Of a DNA stretch of 64,000 bases, positions 55,035-63,997 are shown piece by piece (position 1 is the first letter of the stretch; the number at the start of each line of letters is the position of its first letter). The notes beneath the pieces were generated by a model, which did not search any database, was not told where the DNA came from, and worked only from the letters and a program-made list of their open reading frames with translations. Origin of the DNA: Streptomyces seoulensis (GTDB lineage: Bacteria > Actinomycetota > Actinomycetes > Streptomycetales > Streptomycetaceae); assembly GCF_022846655.1 (NCBI RefSeq), contig NZ_AP025667.1:3075001-3139000 (forward strand). Reading direction: 5' to 3'. A program made the translations under genes and the position numbers.

Positions 55035-55806
55035 CGTTCGGGTCGAAGGGGATGCCGGACGGCTTCGCGGACGCCAGGTGCGAGGCGAAACTGGCGTCCT
55101 TCAGGCCGAAGTTGGCGCTGCCGAAGTCATAGGTGGTCAACTTGTCGCGCAGGCCGGGCGGGTAGCCGTCCCAGCCGACCAGCGCCGGGTACTGCCAGGT
55201 GTGCTTGTGGTTCTCCGGCGGCTCGTCGTTGCTGCTGGCCAGCCGGAAGCAGTGCGTGCTGATGCCGTCCTTGTGGTAGACGACCTTGGCGTGCGTGCCC
55301 TCGAAGCGGACCTCGGAGACCGGGTGCACGGTGAAGGAGCCGTGGTTGGACGTCGACACGTACCGTGTCTGCCCGTCCTGCACCCACACCACCACGTGCT
55401 CCCAGTCGTTGCGGTGGCCGCCGAGGCTGCTGCCGGGCAGCGCCTGGTCCTTCTCGAAGTACAGCCCGTACAGATAGCCGCACCAGCCGTTGTTGCACTT
55501 GGCGCGCGAGTAGCCGTTGGTGTTGTCCAGGTCCGAGGCGTCACGGCAGTTGCCGTTGAGCGCGCCGGTCGGGTTCAGGCCGGGGTTGATCGTGCCGTCG
55601 GTGCCTATCGCGGGCGTCGAGTAGCAGCCGTCGGTGTCGTAGTCGAACGCCGGCTGGTACTTCAGCTCCTCGGCCGTGGCGTTGACCGGGAGGGCGAGCG
55701 GGGGAGCGGCGAAGGCCGCGGCCGGGAAGGCGATCACGAGCGTGGCGGCACCGGTGAGCGTGGCGATCCATCTGCCACGCCGTCGGCGGGACGTGAACGA
55801 ACCCAC
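55030..55806 (-). CDS. Secreted NPP1/Nep1-like (NLP) necrosis-inducing protein
   Basis: A 258-residue exported protein. The signal peptide has a basic run RRRRGRW and hydrophobic core (TLTGAATLVIAFPAAAFA). The NLP hallmark heptapeptide appears as G130-H-R-N-D-W-E136, against the consensus GHRHDWE. The His, Asp and Glu that bind the divalent ion are kept and only the middle His is Asn. Cysteines at CYSTPAIG and GNCRDASD can form the type-I disulfide. Known NLPs from oomycetes, fungi and some bacteria lyse dicot plant membranes by binding sphingolipids. GTG 55806 has GGAG 6 bases upstream. Whether it is active is unknown. Confidence 0.88.
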   Translation of the reverse strand: MGSFTSRRRRGRWIATLTGAATLVIAFPAAAFAAPPLALPVNATAEELKYQPAFDYDTDGCYSTPAIGTDGTINPGLNPTGALNGNCRDASDLDNTNGYSRAKCNNGWCGYLYGLYFEKDQALPGSSLGGHRNDWEHVVVWVQDGQTRYVSTSNHGSFTVHPVSEVRFEGTHAKVVYHKDGISTHCFRLASSNDEPPENHKHTWQYPALVGWDGYPPGLRDKLTTYDFGSANFGLKDASFASHLASAKPSGIPFDPNA

Positions 55807-55925
55807 TTCAATCTCCAACTGCGTTGGGGGACAGGGGAGTTCAGCATCCCGGTCGGACGGCTCGCTGCCAAGGCGTCCCACCTGTCACACAAATGAAATC
55901 CTGTCAGCCGTGACCCGACGGGTGC

Positions 55926-56909
55926 TCAGGGACCGTCGGGGAGGTCCGCCGCCGACTCCTCCGGGGTGAGGTCCGGGCGCAGCCGCAGCCAGCTCGGCTG
56001 GCGCAGCAGCCCCGCCCGCGTCCGGGTGCTGAATCCGACCTCGCCGACCAGCCGGGGCAGCACCCACCGCGCGCCCGGAATCCGGGGAACGGGGTCGAAG
56101 GGGCACCGGTCGCTCGCGGCGGCCGCCAGCAGCGCGGCCAGCTCGGTGCGCTCGCCCTCGCTCCAGCCGGTGCCCACCCGGCCCGCGTACACCAGCCGGC
56201 CCCCGGCCCGCTGCCCGACCAGCACCGCGCCGGGCAGTCCGGACAGGCGCCCCCTGCCGGGCAGCCAGCCGCCGACGATCACATCGGCGCTCCGGATGTT
56301 CCGGATCTTGATCCAGTTCCGGGACCGCGTCCCCGGCTCGTACACCGAGTCCAGCCGCTTGCACACGACCCCCTCCAGGCCGTGCTCCCGCGTGACCCGC
56401 AGCGCCTCCGCGCCGTGCCCCACCACGGCGCCCGGCACCGACCAGCGCGGACCGCCCAGACCCAGCCCCTCCAGTAGCGCCCGCCGCCGCGCGTACGGGG
56501 TCGCCGACTGCGGGCCGGCGAGATAGGGCACGTCGAACAGCACCAGGTGGACCGGTGCCCGCGCGGCCCGGTGCGCCGCCAGGGTCGGAGTGTGTGCGAG
56601 GCCCATCCGGTTCTGCAGCGCCTGGAAGTCGGCCCGGCCCTCCGCGTCGAGCGCCAGCACCTCGCCGTCCAGGACGGCGGGGGTGGTCCCCAGGGCACCG
56701 GCCAACGGCCCGAGTTCGGGATAGGCGGCCGTGATGTCCTCCCCGGAGCGGGCGCGCAGCAGCAGGGTTCCGTCGCCGGGCAGGTACACCATCACCCGCT
56801 GCCCGTCCTGCTTGGTCTCGTACGCCCAGCGCGCGTCCTGGGCAGGAGGCGGCAGGGTGCCGGGGGTGGCGAGCATGGGGCGGACGAACGGCAGCGGCGC
56901 GACGGTCAC
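55926..56909 (-). CDS. ATP-dependent DNA ligase (LigC/LigD-ligase-like)
   Basis: A 327-residue ligase with an adenylation domain and OB-fold only. Motif I is K33 in YETKQDGQRVM, motif III AVLDGEVLALDA, motif IV about LVLFDVPYLAG, motif V EGVVCKRLDS and motif VI RNWIKIRNI. It seals nicks using ATP via a lysyl-AMP. The length fits the stand-alone LigC/LigD-LIG type of actinobacteria rather than the NAD-dependent LigA. No ku or ligD polymerase gene is adjacent. The start is GTG 56909. Confidence 0.9.
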   Translation of the reverse strand: MTVAPLPFVRPMLATPGTLPPPAQDARWAYETKQDGQRVMVYLPGDGTLLLRARSGEDITAAYPELGPLAGALGTTPAVLDGEVLALDAEGRADFQALQNRMGLAHTPTLAAHRAARAPVHLVLFDVPYLAGPQSATPYARRRALLEGLGLGGPRWSVPGAVVGHGAEALRVTREHGLEGVVCKRLDSVYEPGTRSRNWIKIRNIRSADVIVGGWLPGRGRLSGLPGAVLVGQRAGGRLVYAGRVGTGWSEGERTELAALLAAAASDRCPFDPVPRIPGARWVLPRLVGEVGFSTRTRAGLLRQPSWLRLRPDLTPEESAADLPDGP

Positions 56910-57037
56910 GGCAGAACATGTCGACCGCGCCGGGCACCGCCACGCGCCCGGGGCCGCCGGTTCCCCTGAACGGAGCCGGGCGCCGCCGGTGCCCTACCGT
57001 CAAGTAATATCCGGCGCCAGGCCACCGAAGGAGAACC

Positions 57038-57412
57038 GTGCCCCCACGCTCACCCCTGCTGCTCGCCGGACTGCTGGCCTCGGCCGGGATCGCCCACTTC
57101 GCTGCCCCGAAGGTGTTCGACGGGCTCGTCCCCCGCGCCCTGCCCGGCTCGCCCCGCACCTGGACCTACGCCAGCGGAGTCGCGGAACTCGCCCTCGCCG
57201 CCGGGGTCGCCGTGCCCGCCACCCGCCCGCTGGCCGCGAAGGCCGCGGCCGCCTTCTTCGTGGGGGTCTTCCCCGCCAATGTGAAGATGGCCGTCGACTG
57301 GCGGCACCGGCCCGCCCCGCAACGCGCCGCCTCCCTCGCCCGGCTGCCCCTCCAGGTGCCGCTGGTGCTGTGGGCCCGAGGCGTCGCCCGTAACCCGAAG
57401 GGACAGTCATGA
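57038..57412 (+). CDS. DoxX-like small membrane protein
   Basis: A 124-residue protein with four hydrophobic helices. The segments LLASAGIAHFAAPKVFDGLV and AELALAAGVAVPATRPLAAK fit the DoxX/DoxD-like family. In mycobacteria a DoxX protein acts with superoxide dismutase and a thiol oxidoreductase, a membrane oxidoreductase complex against peroxide stress. GTG 57038 has GAAGGAG 4 bases upstream. Its stop overlaps the start of the BCP peroxiredoxin gene (ATGA), so they are co-translated, suggesting a joint redox role. Confidence 0.82.
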   Translation: MPPRSPLLLAGLLASAGIAHFAAPKVFDGLVPRALPGSPRTWTYASGVAELALAAGVAVPATRPLAAKAAAAFFVGVFPANVKMAVDWRHRPAPQRAASLARLPLQVPLVLWARGVARNPKGQS

Positions 57413-57870
57413 GCCTCCAAGTGGGCGACAGCGTCGAGGACTTCACGCTGCCGGACGAGACCGGAACCGAACGGCGGCTGACGGAGCTGCTGGCCGACGG
57501 CCCCGTGGTGCTGTTCTTCTACCCGGCCGCCCTCACCGCCGGCTGCACGGCGGAGGCGTGCCACTTCCGCGACCTGGCGGCCGAGTTCGCCGCGGCCGGG
57601 GGCCGGCCCGTGGGGATCAGCGGCGACAGCGTGGAGCGGCAGCAGGAGTTCTCCGGGCGCCACACCCTGGGCATGCCCCTGCTCTCCGACGCCGACGGGG
57701 CGATCCGCGAGCGCTTCGGCGTCAGGCGAGGCTTCTCGCTCGCCCCCACCAAGCGGGTCACCTTCGTCATCGGGCAGGACCGCACGGTCCTGGAGGTCGT
57801 CCGCAGCGAACTGCGCATGAACACCCACGCGGACCGGGCGCTGGCGGCGCTGCGCACCGCGAAGGGCTGA
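57409..57870 (+). CDS. BCP/PrxQ-type peroxiredoxin
   Basis: A 153-residue thiol peroxidase that reduces hydroperoxides. The peroxidatic cysteine is C46 and the resolving cysteine C51 in FFYPAALTAGCTAEACHFRD, the atypical two-Cys BCP spacing. The Pro of the usual TPGC is Ala (TAGC). The C-terminal strand TKRVTFVIGQDRTVLEV matches the family. ATG 57409 overlaps the DoxX-like stop codon. The reductant would be thioredoxin or mycothiol-linked. Confidence 0.9.
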   Translation: MSLQVGDSVEDFTLPDETGTERRLTELLADGPVVLFFYPAALTAGCTAEACHFRDLAAEFAAAGGRPVGISGDSVERQQEFSGRHTLGMPLLSDADGAIRERFGVRRGFSLAPTKRVTFVIGQDRTVLEVVRSELRMNTHADRALAALRTAKG

Positions 57871-57976
57871 GCGCTGTCTTCGCGTGGCGGATGTCGGTCG
57901 TCGGCGCTCGCCAAGGGCGCCGTCCGGCTGACACGATCACGCTGAGGCCCGTACGACGACCATCGGGAGCGCACAC

Positions 57977-58951
57977 ATGACGACCGACAGCACCTCGGCG
58001 GAGCGGCCCGTACGCATCCAGGGCGTGGAGGTGCAGCCGGTCGCCGGGCACATCGGCGCCGAGATCACCGGCGTCGACCTCGCCGCACCGCTCGACGACT
58101 CCCTCGTGGCGCTGATCAGGGACGCGATGCTGCGCTGGAAGGTGGTGTTCTTCCGCGGCCAGCGGCTCGACCACGCCGGACACGTCGCCTTCGCCCGCCG
58201 CTTCGGCGAACCCGTCGTGCTGCGCAGGCGCGGCAGCGCCTCGCCGGAGGGGTTCCCCGAGGTGGAGACCACCGCCGACCGGCTGGAGCTGGGCGGACGG
58301 TTCGGCATGGAGCACGAGGAGTGGCTGCGCCGGCGCCGGCACACCCTGCTGCGCGGCTGGCACTGCGACCACGGCGCCCGGATCGACCCGCCCGCCGCGA
58401 CCATCCTGCGCGCCGAGAGCGTGCCTCCGTACGGCGGCGACACCACCTGGGCCAACCTGGCCGCCGCCTACGCGGGTCTCTCCGCGCCGGTGCGGGCGTT
58501 CGCCGACGGGCTGCGGGCCGAGCACCGGCTCGGTGTCGGCTACCAGCCCCGGCCCGGCGACGATGCCTACATGCGCCATCTGCTGGACCGGCAGGTCGCC
58601 TCCGAACACCCCCTGGTGCGGGTGCACCCGGAGACGGGAGAGCGGGTGCTGTTCGTCAACGGCTACTACCTGGAGCAGATCTCCGGCGTCTCCCGCCCGG
58701 AGAGCGCCGCCCTGCTGGAGATGCTGCTGGAGCAGGTGGTGCGGCCCGAGTACACCGTCCGCTTCCGCTGGGAGCCCGGCAGCGTCGCCTTCTGGGACAA
58801 CCGGGCCACCGTGCACCTCGCGCCCAGCGACAACGTCCACCCCGACCATCCCCGGATCATGCACCGGGTGATGCTCGCGGGCGACGTCCCCGTGGGCGTG
58901 GACGGCATCGCCTCCAAGCCGCTGGCGGGCACCGAGCCCGGACGGTGGTGA
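57977..58951 (+). CDS. TauD/TfdA-family Fe(II)/2-oxoglutarate dioxygenase
   Basis: A 324-residue dioxygenase. The iron ligands are H129-x-D131 (LRGWHCDHGARID) and H280 (NRATVHLAPSD), and a 2-oxoglutarate-binding Arg lies in the C-terminal HPRIMHRVML. The family oxidises sulfonates such as taurine or herbicide-like aryloxy acids, releasing sulfite or a phenol. Context with the flavin monooxygenase convergent at its end might hint at sulfur scavenging, but no ssu or tau transporter is present. The start ATG follows GGGAG at good spacing. Confidence 0.88.
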   Translation: MTTDSTSAERPVRIQGVEVQPVAGHIGAEITGVDLAAPLDDSLVALIRDAMLRWKVVFFRGQRLDHAGHVAFARRFGEPVVLRRRGSASPEGFPEVETTADRLELGGRFGMEHEEWLRRRRHTLLRGWHCDHGARIDPPAATILRAESVPPYGGDTTWANLAAAYAGLSAPVRAFADGLRAEHRLGVGYQPRPGDDAYMRHLLDRQVASEHPLVRVHPETGERVLFVNGYYLEQISGVSRPESAALLEMLLEQVVRPEYTVRFRWEPGSVAFWDNRATVHLAPSDNVHPDHPRIMHRVMLAGDVPVGVDGIASKPLAGTEPGRW

Positions 58952-58955
58952 CCCG

Positions 58956-59975
58956 CTAGCCTCCCGGCCGCCAGCCCAGAGCCGGGCCCAGCCGGGTCGC
59001 CATGTCGGTGAGGATCTGGACGTAGTCCTCGTGCCCGAGGGAGAACGGCAGCGCGAACGCCACCTCGTCCACCTCCCGGAACGCGGCGTGCGCGCGCAGC
59101 CGCCCGGCCAGCTCCTCGGACGTGCCGACCAGGTCCGGTGCGAACAGCAGCCGCGCCGGACCCTGCGGGGCCGCCGTACGAGGCAGCCGCCCGGCCGCGT
59201 ATGCCGTGTAGCGGGCGCGCTGCTCCTCGGTCGCGGAGTCGGTCGGGATCACCACCAGACCCTGCGAGACCCGCGCCGCCTCGCCGTCCGGATGGTGGGC
59301 GCGGAACTCGCGGATCTGGGCGAGCTGGATCGCGGCGAAGTCCGGTACGCCGTCCGCGTCCCCGGCCTTGACGACGCTGCTGGTCAGCAGGTTCACGCCC
59401 TGCTCGCCCGCCCAGCGGGCCGAACCGAGGCTGCCGCCCCCGTACCACATGCGGCCCGCCAGGCCGGGGGAGTGCGGCTGGACCCGCTCGGCGAAGGTCT
59501 CGATGCCCTCGGTCCCGCTGAAGCCGCTCGCCTTCTCGCCCCGGACGAAGCCGAGCAGCCGCTCGACCCGGCCGTAGCCGAAGTCCTCGGTGTCGGCCGA
59601 GGCGGGGTACAGCGCCTCCTTGACCTGGTCGTAGTGCATCGGCGGGCCCACGCTGACGCCCGCGTTCAGCCGGCCGCCGGACAGCACGTCGACCGTGGCC
59701 AGGTCTTCGGCGAGCCGCAGAGGGTTCTCCCAGCCGAGCGGGATCACCGCCGTGCCCAGCTCGATGCGCCGGGTGCGCTGCGAGGCCGCCGCCAGCACGG
59801 CGACCGGCGAGGAGATCCCGTACTGGAGGTGCCGGTGGCGGACCCAGGCGCTGTCGAAGCCGAGCCGCTCGCCCAGCTCGATCAGCTCCAGCGTGGTCGC
59901 GTGCCCCCGGCCCGGATCGGCCTCGTCGAACAGACCGATCGTCAGGAACCCCAGCTTGCGCAGCGGACGGGACAT
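58956..59975 (-). CDS. LLM-class flavin-dependent monooxygenase
   Basis: A 339-residue bacterial luciferase-like TIM-barrel monooxygenase. The N-terminal strand RPLRKLGFLTIGLFDEADPG and the RIELGTAVIPLGWENPLRLA segment, with DVLSGGRLNAGVSVG following, are typical. It uses FMNH2 or F420 and O2 to oxidise an unknown substrate, possibly alkanesulfonate-like. ATG 59975 has GAGGAGG about 11 bases upstream, and ATG 59999 (no ribosome-binding site) is the alternative. It converges on the TauD-type gene with stops 4 bases apart. Confidence 0.85.
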   Translation of the reverse strand: MSRPLRKLGFLTIGLFDEADPGRGHATTLELIELGERLGFDSAWVRHRHLQYGISSPVAVLAAASQRTRRIELGTAVIPLGWENPLRLAEDLATVDVLSGGRLNAGVSVGPPMHYDQVKEALYPASADTEDFGYGRVERLLGFVRGEKASGFSGTEGIETFAERVQPHSPGLAGRMWYGGGSLGSARWAGEQGVNLLTSSVVKAGDADGVPDFAAIQLAQIREFRAHHPDGEAARVSQGLVVIPTDSATEEQRARYTAYAAGRLPRTAAPQGPARLLFAPDLVGTSEELAGRLRAHAAFREVDEVAFALPFSLGHEDYVQILTDMATRLGPALGWRPGG

Positions 59976-60060
59976 GGGCGCCACGACCTCCTCGGTCATT
60001 CGGACAGGGTTCGATTCTCGCAGCCGGGTGTGACAACCGTGTGGCGGATACGGTGCCTCC

Positions 60061-61224
60061 TCAGCTCGCGGCGGCCTCCCGCAGGCTGCTCACCAGGCGG
60101 CGGTGTGACCGGGTCAGGGCGGTCACCGTCACCAGGAGGATCAGGTCGAGCAGGGCCACGGAGGCCAGCGGGGGCAGCCGGACCGCGGCGACGGCGGCCG
60201 GGACGCAGGCCGCACCCGCGAGGAGGCGTTCGGTCCAGGCGCCGTGGGCCGTGGCCCGGAAGAACCACGCCGTGGCAGCGAGGTAGAGCGCGAGCCCGCC
60301 GAAGAGCAGCAGAGCGAGGGTGACCGACCCGTGGCCCAGCGGGTGCCCGATGACCAGCTCGCTGCCCACCGCCATGGCGACCAGCGCCGCCAGCACCACG
60401 TAGGCGCTGTTCACGCCCAGCCGCACCGAGCGCAGTCGGTCGGTCGTGGTGGCGACGGCCGTGGCGAACACGTCCTCGCCGCCGCCGAAGTACATCGCCC
60501 ACAGGCACACCAGCGCCGTGAAGACACCCGCCGCCGCGAGGATCGTGGACCACTCCACCGGGGCCTCGGCCAGCGCGCGCCCGGTGGTCAGCACCGTCTC
60601 GCCCAGCAGGATGATGAAGAACAGCCGCAGCCGCTCCACCATGTGGTCCGCGTCGAAGCCGAGCTGACGGCTGCCCAGCACCCGCCCCGGCAGCGGATGC
60701 GCCAGCCAGTTCCCGGTCAGGTCGACCAGCGCCGCCGCCAGCCACCACCACAGCCGCGGCCCGGACCCGGCACACGCCCCGACGATCCACAGCGGGGCCG
60801 CCATCGCCATCCACACCAGGGTCCGCCGGAAGTGCTCGCGCAGCGCCTCCCCGCGCCCGGCCGCCGCCGTCACCCCGGCCGCGAAGAACAGGGTCGCCAG
60901 CAGCGGCACCACGAACGCCCACTGCCGGTCGGCGAAGGCGGCGGGGAGCGCCGCGTTCATGTAGAGCCCCAGACCCATGGCGATGACGACCATCCACCGG
61001 GTGACACTCCGGTCGATGTCGAGGAACGTCGCCTCGAAACTGATGAACACCCAGGTGCCGAAGACGGCGACGAGCAGCACCGCCGTCTCCGCCGCGCCCC
61101 GCCCGTTCAGGTGTTCCAGCAGATGGTGGGAGAGCTGCGACACCGCGAAGACGAAGACGAGGTCGTAGAAGAGCTCCAGCGGCGACACCTCCCGCCGCAG
61201 TCGGGGTGACTCGGCCACGCTCAT
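60061..61224 (-). CDS. ltrA: Low temperature requirement A (LtrA)-family membrane protein
   Basis: A 387-residue membrane protein with about ten to twelve hydrophobic helices. The N-terminus has the family signature VSPLELFYDLVFVFAVSQLS, and the LRLFFIILLGETVLTTGRAL stretch matches the second conserved block. LtrA was named from a Listeria mutant unable to grow in the cold; the biochemical function is unknown. ATG 61224 has AGGAGA 7 bases upstream, and a codon at 61290 is not supported. Divergent from the M4 protease gene. Confidence 0.85.
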   Translation of the reverse strand: MSVAESPRLRREVSPLELFYDLVFVFAVSQLSHHLLEHLNGRGAAETAVLLVAVFGTWVFISFEATFLDIDRSVTRWMVVIAMGLGLYMNAALPAAFADRQWAFVVPLLATLFFAAGVTAAAGRGEALREHFRRTLVWMAMAAPLWIVGACAGSGPRLWWWLAAALVDLTGNWLAHPLPGRVLGSRQLGFDADHMVERLRLFFIILLGETVLTTGRALAEAPVEWSTILAAAGVFTALVCLWAMYFGGGEDVFATAVATTTDRLRSVRLGVNSAYVVLAALVAMAVGSELVIGHPLGHGSVTLALLLFGGLALYLAATAWFFRATAHGAWTERLLAGAACVPAAVAAVRLPPLASVALLDLILLVTVTALTRSHRRLVSSLREAAAS

Positions 61225-61591
61225 GTCCGGCTCTCCTGTGCCTCGGCGGCAGGCCCTCCTGCCGGCCCGCCGGTGTCGCTCCATGGTCATCCACCCAGGC
61301 CGGGTGCCTCCTTGGACGCGCCCGGCGCCGGCACAGGCGCGGAACTCCGTCGTCGAACCGGAATCAGGGAATTCGGCGGTCCGGAATGCGGACGGGCGCG
61401 GGAATTTTTTGTCGAGCTGTCAAAAAGCTTTTACAAAGCGAGGTTTGAGGTCCAATTTGATCCTCCGGAACCGCGTGGCCCTCTAGGGAAAACCCTCGCT
61501 TGCCCCACCGCTTGGTGACATGACCTAGTCAAAGTGCCATTCTCGGCCCCGTACGCGCATCCTCCCCACTCCCTTCACAGGAGGAGTACGA
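61225..61591. other. Divergent intergenic region with AT-rich island
   Basis: No gene is seen. A distinctly AT-rich island covers about 61395-61465, including AAAAAGCTTTT (self-complementary centre) and CAAAGCGAGGTTTGAGG. AGGG-aaaa-CCCT (about 61484-61495) is a small dyad. The protease promoter should lie here, but I could not choose a reliable -35/-10 pair. A strong GGAGGAG ribosome-binding site sits at 61580-61586. Confidence 0.5.
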
Positions 61592-63997
61592 GTGAGACGC
61601 CTTCCCCACAGACCCGTTTCCCGTAAGGCGGCCACGGCCGGAGCCGCCCTGCTCTCCACGGCGGCGCTCCTCGCCGTGGCCGTCCAGGCGACCCCCGCGG
61701 CAGCCCGGCCCGCGGCCCCCCACGCCACGCTGCGCACCGGCGGCCTGGAGGCCAAGCTCAGCCCCGCCCAGCGCGAGACGCTGCTGAAGAACGCCAAGCA
61801 GCGCACCGCCGACACCGCCCGCTCCCTCGGCCTCGGCGCCAAGGAGAAGCTGGTCGTCCGGGACGTGGTCAAGGACAACGACGGGACCGTGCACACCCGG
61901 TACGAGCGCACCTACGCCGGCCTGCCGGTCCTCGGCGGCGACCTCGTGGTGCACACCCCGCCCGCCTCCCTGGCCAAGGGCACGGTCAGCACCACCTTCG
62001 CCACCAAGCGCGTCATCAAGGTCGCCTCCACCGCCCCGGCCCTGACCAAGGCGGCCGCCGAGTCCAAGGCGCTGAAGACGGCCAAGGCGCTCGACGCGGG
62101 CAAGCCCGCCACCGACAGCGCCCGCAAGGTGATCTGGGCGGGCGACGGCACCCCGGTCCTCGCCTGGGAGACCGTGGTCGGCGGCTTCCAGGACGACGGC
62201 ACCCCCAGCAAGCTGCACGTCGTCACCGACGCCACCACCGGCAAGGAGCTCCACCGCTACCAGGCGGTGCAGACCGGCACCGGCAAGACCCAGTACAACG
62301 GCACGGTCACGCTGAACACCACGCTGTCCGGTTCGACGTACCAGCTCTACGACACCACGCGCGGCGGCCACAAGACGTACAACCTGAACAAGGGGACCTC
62401 CGGCACCGGAACCCTGTTCACCGACGCCGACGACGTGTGGGGCACCGGCGCGGGCTCCGACCCGCAGACCGCGGCCGCCGACGCCGCCTACGGCGCCCAG
62501 GAGACCTGGGACTTCTACAAGAACACCTTCGGCCGCAGCGGTATACGCAACGACGGTGTAGCCGCCTACAGCCGCGTCCACTACAGCAACGCCTACGTGA
62601 ACGCGTTCTGGGACGACTCCTGCTTCTGCATGACCTACGGCGACGGCTCCGGCAACACCCACGCCCTCACCTCGCTGGACGTCGCCGGCCACGAGATGAG
62701 CCACGGCGTCACCTCCAACACCGCCGGACTCAACTACTCCGGTGAGTCGGGCGGCCTCAACGAGGCGACCTCCGACATCTTCGGCACCGGCGTGGAGTTC
62801 TACTCCAACACCGCCACCGACCCCGGTGACTACCTCATCGGCGAGAAGATTGACATCAACGGCGACGGCAGCCCGCTGCGCTACATGGACAAGCCGAGCA
62901 AGGACGGCGCCTCCAAGGACAGTTGGTACTCCGGTATCGGCAACCTCGACGTGCACTACTCCTCGGGCCCGGCGAACCACATGTTCTACCTGCTCTCCGA
63001 GGGCAGCGGCACCAAGGTCGTCAACGGCGTCACCTACAACAGCCCGACCGCCGACGGCGTCGCCGTCACCGGCATCGGCCGGGCCGCGGCCCTGCAGATC
63101 TGGTACAAGGCGCTGACGACGTACATGACGTCGACGACCAACTACGCCGGTGCCCGCACCGCCGCCCTCAACGCCGCCGCCGCGCTCTACGGCACCAACT
63201 CGGCGCAGTACGCGGGCGTCGGCAACGCCTTCGCCGGGATCGCGGTCGGCGGCCACATCAACCCGCCGGCCGACGGCGTGACCGTCACCAACCCCGGCAG
63301 CCAGTCCGCCACCGTGGGCAAGGCGGTCAGCCTCCAGATCCAGGCATCCAGCACCAACAGCGGCGCGCTGAGCTACAGCGCCACCGGGCTCCCGGCCGGG
63401 CTCTCGATCAACGCCTCCACCGGCCTGATCTCCGGCACGCCCACCACCGCGGGCTCCTCCAGCACCACGGTCACCGTCACCGACTCCACGGGGAAGACCG
63501 GCACAGCCGCCTTCTCCTGGACGGTCAGCACCACCGGCGGCGGCTGCTCGGCGACCCAGTTGCTGGCCAACCCCGGCTTCGAGTCGGGCAACACCGGCTG
63601 GACCGCGAGCAGCGGCGTCATCACCAGCGACAGCGGGCAGGCCGCGCACGGCGGATCGTACAAGGCGTGGCTCGACGGCTACGGCTCCGCGCACACCGAC
63701 ACGCTGTCCCAGTCGGTGACGATCCCCGCGGGCTGCAAGGCGACCCTGACCTTCTACCTGCACGTCGACTCGGCCGAGACCACCACCAGCACCCAGTACG
63801 ACAAGCTGACGCTGGCGGCCGGCTCGACCACCCTGGCGACCTACTCGAACCTCAACAAGGCCACCGGGTACGCCCAGAAGTCCTTCGACCTGTCCTCGCT
63901 GGCGGGCTCGACGGTCACCCTGAAGTTCACCGGGGTCGAGGACTCCTCGCTCCAGACCAGCTTCGTCGTGGACGACACCGCCCTGACGACCGGCTGA
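61592..63997 (+). CDS. Large modular M4 metalloprotease with C-terminal Ig-like and jelly-roll domains
   Basis: An 801-residue secreted protease. A basic signal peptide (RRLPHRPVSRKAATAGAALL) is followed by an FTP/PepSY propeptide (about 45-220). The M4 domain has H367-E-M-S-H371 and the third zinc ligand E391 (LNEATSDIFGTG), exactly the thermolysin 24-residue spacing. After about residue 560 come a putative-Ig domain (VSLQIQASSTNSGALSYSAT, then GLISGTPTTAGSSSTTVT) and a Cys-flanked CBM/PPC-like jelly roll (LLANPGFESGNTGWTA to SFVVDDTAL), probably substrate- or cell-binding. GTG 61592 has GGAGGAG at 5 bases. The gene ends 3 bases before the window edge. Confidence 0.93.
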   Translation: MRRLPHRPVSRKAATAGAALLSTAALLAVAVQATPAAARPAAPHATLRTGGLEAKLSPAQRETLLKNAKQRTADTARSLGLGAKEKLVVRDVVKDNDGTVHTRYERTYAGLPVLGGDLVVHTPPASLAKGTVSTTFATKRVIKVASTAPALTKAAAESKALKTAKALDAGKPATDSARKVIWAGDGTPVLAWETVVGGFQDDGTPSKLHVVTDATTGKELHRYQAVQTGTGKTQYNGTVTLNTTLSGSTYQLYDTTRGGHKTYNLNKGTSGTGTLFTDADDVWGTGAGSDPQTAAADAAYGAQETWDFYKNTFGRSGIRNDGVAAYSRVHYSNAYVNAFWDDSCFCMTYGDGSGNTHALTSLDVAGHEMSHGVTSNTAGLNYSGESGGLNEATSDIFGTGVEFYSNTATDPGDYLIGEKIDINGDGSPLRYMDKPSKDGASKDSWYSGIGNLDVHYSSGPANHMFYLLSEGSGTKVVNGVTYNSPTADGVAVTGIGRAAALQIWYKALTTYMTSTTNYAGARTAALNAAAALYGTNSAQYAGVGNAFAGIAVGGHINPPADGVTVTNPGSQSATVGKAVSLQIQASSTNSGALSYSATGLPAGLSINASTGLISGTPTTAGSSSTTVTVTDSTGKTGTAAFSWTVSTTGGGCSATQLLANPGFESGNTGWTASSGVITSDSGQAAHGGSYKAWLDGYGSAHTDTLSQSVTIPAGCKATLTFYLHVDSAETTTSTQYDKLTLAAGSTTLATYSNLNKATGYAQKSFDLSSLAGSTVTLKFTGVEDSSLQTSFVVDDTALTTG

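Noticed and set aside
55926..56909. Part of a Ku/LigD non-homologous end-joining cluster
   Set aside because: Only the ligase is present. No ku, polymerase or nuclease gene is visible in the flanks.
61529..63763. A long minus-strand open frame opposite the large M4 protease
   Set aside because: Val/Gly-rich mirror of a secreted protease gene with signal peptide and zinc motifs; no independent support.
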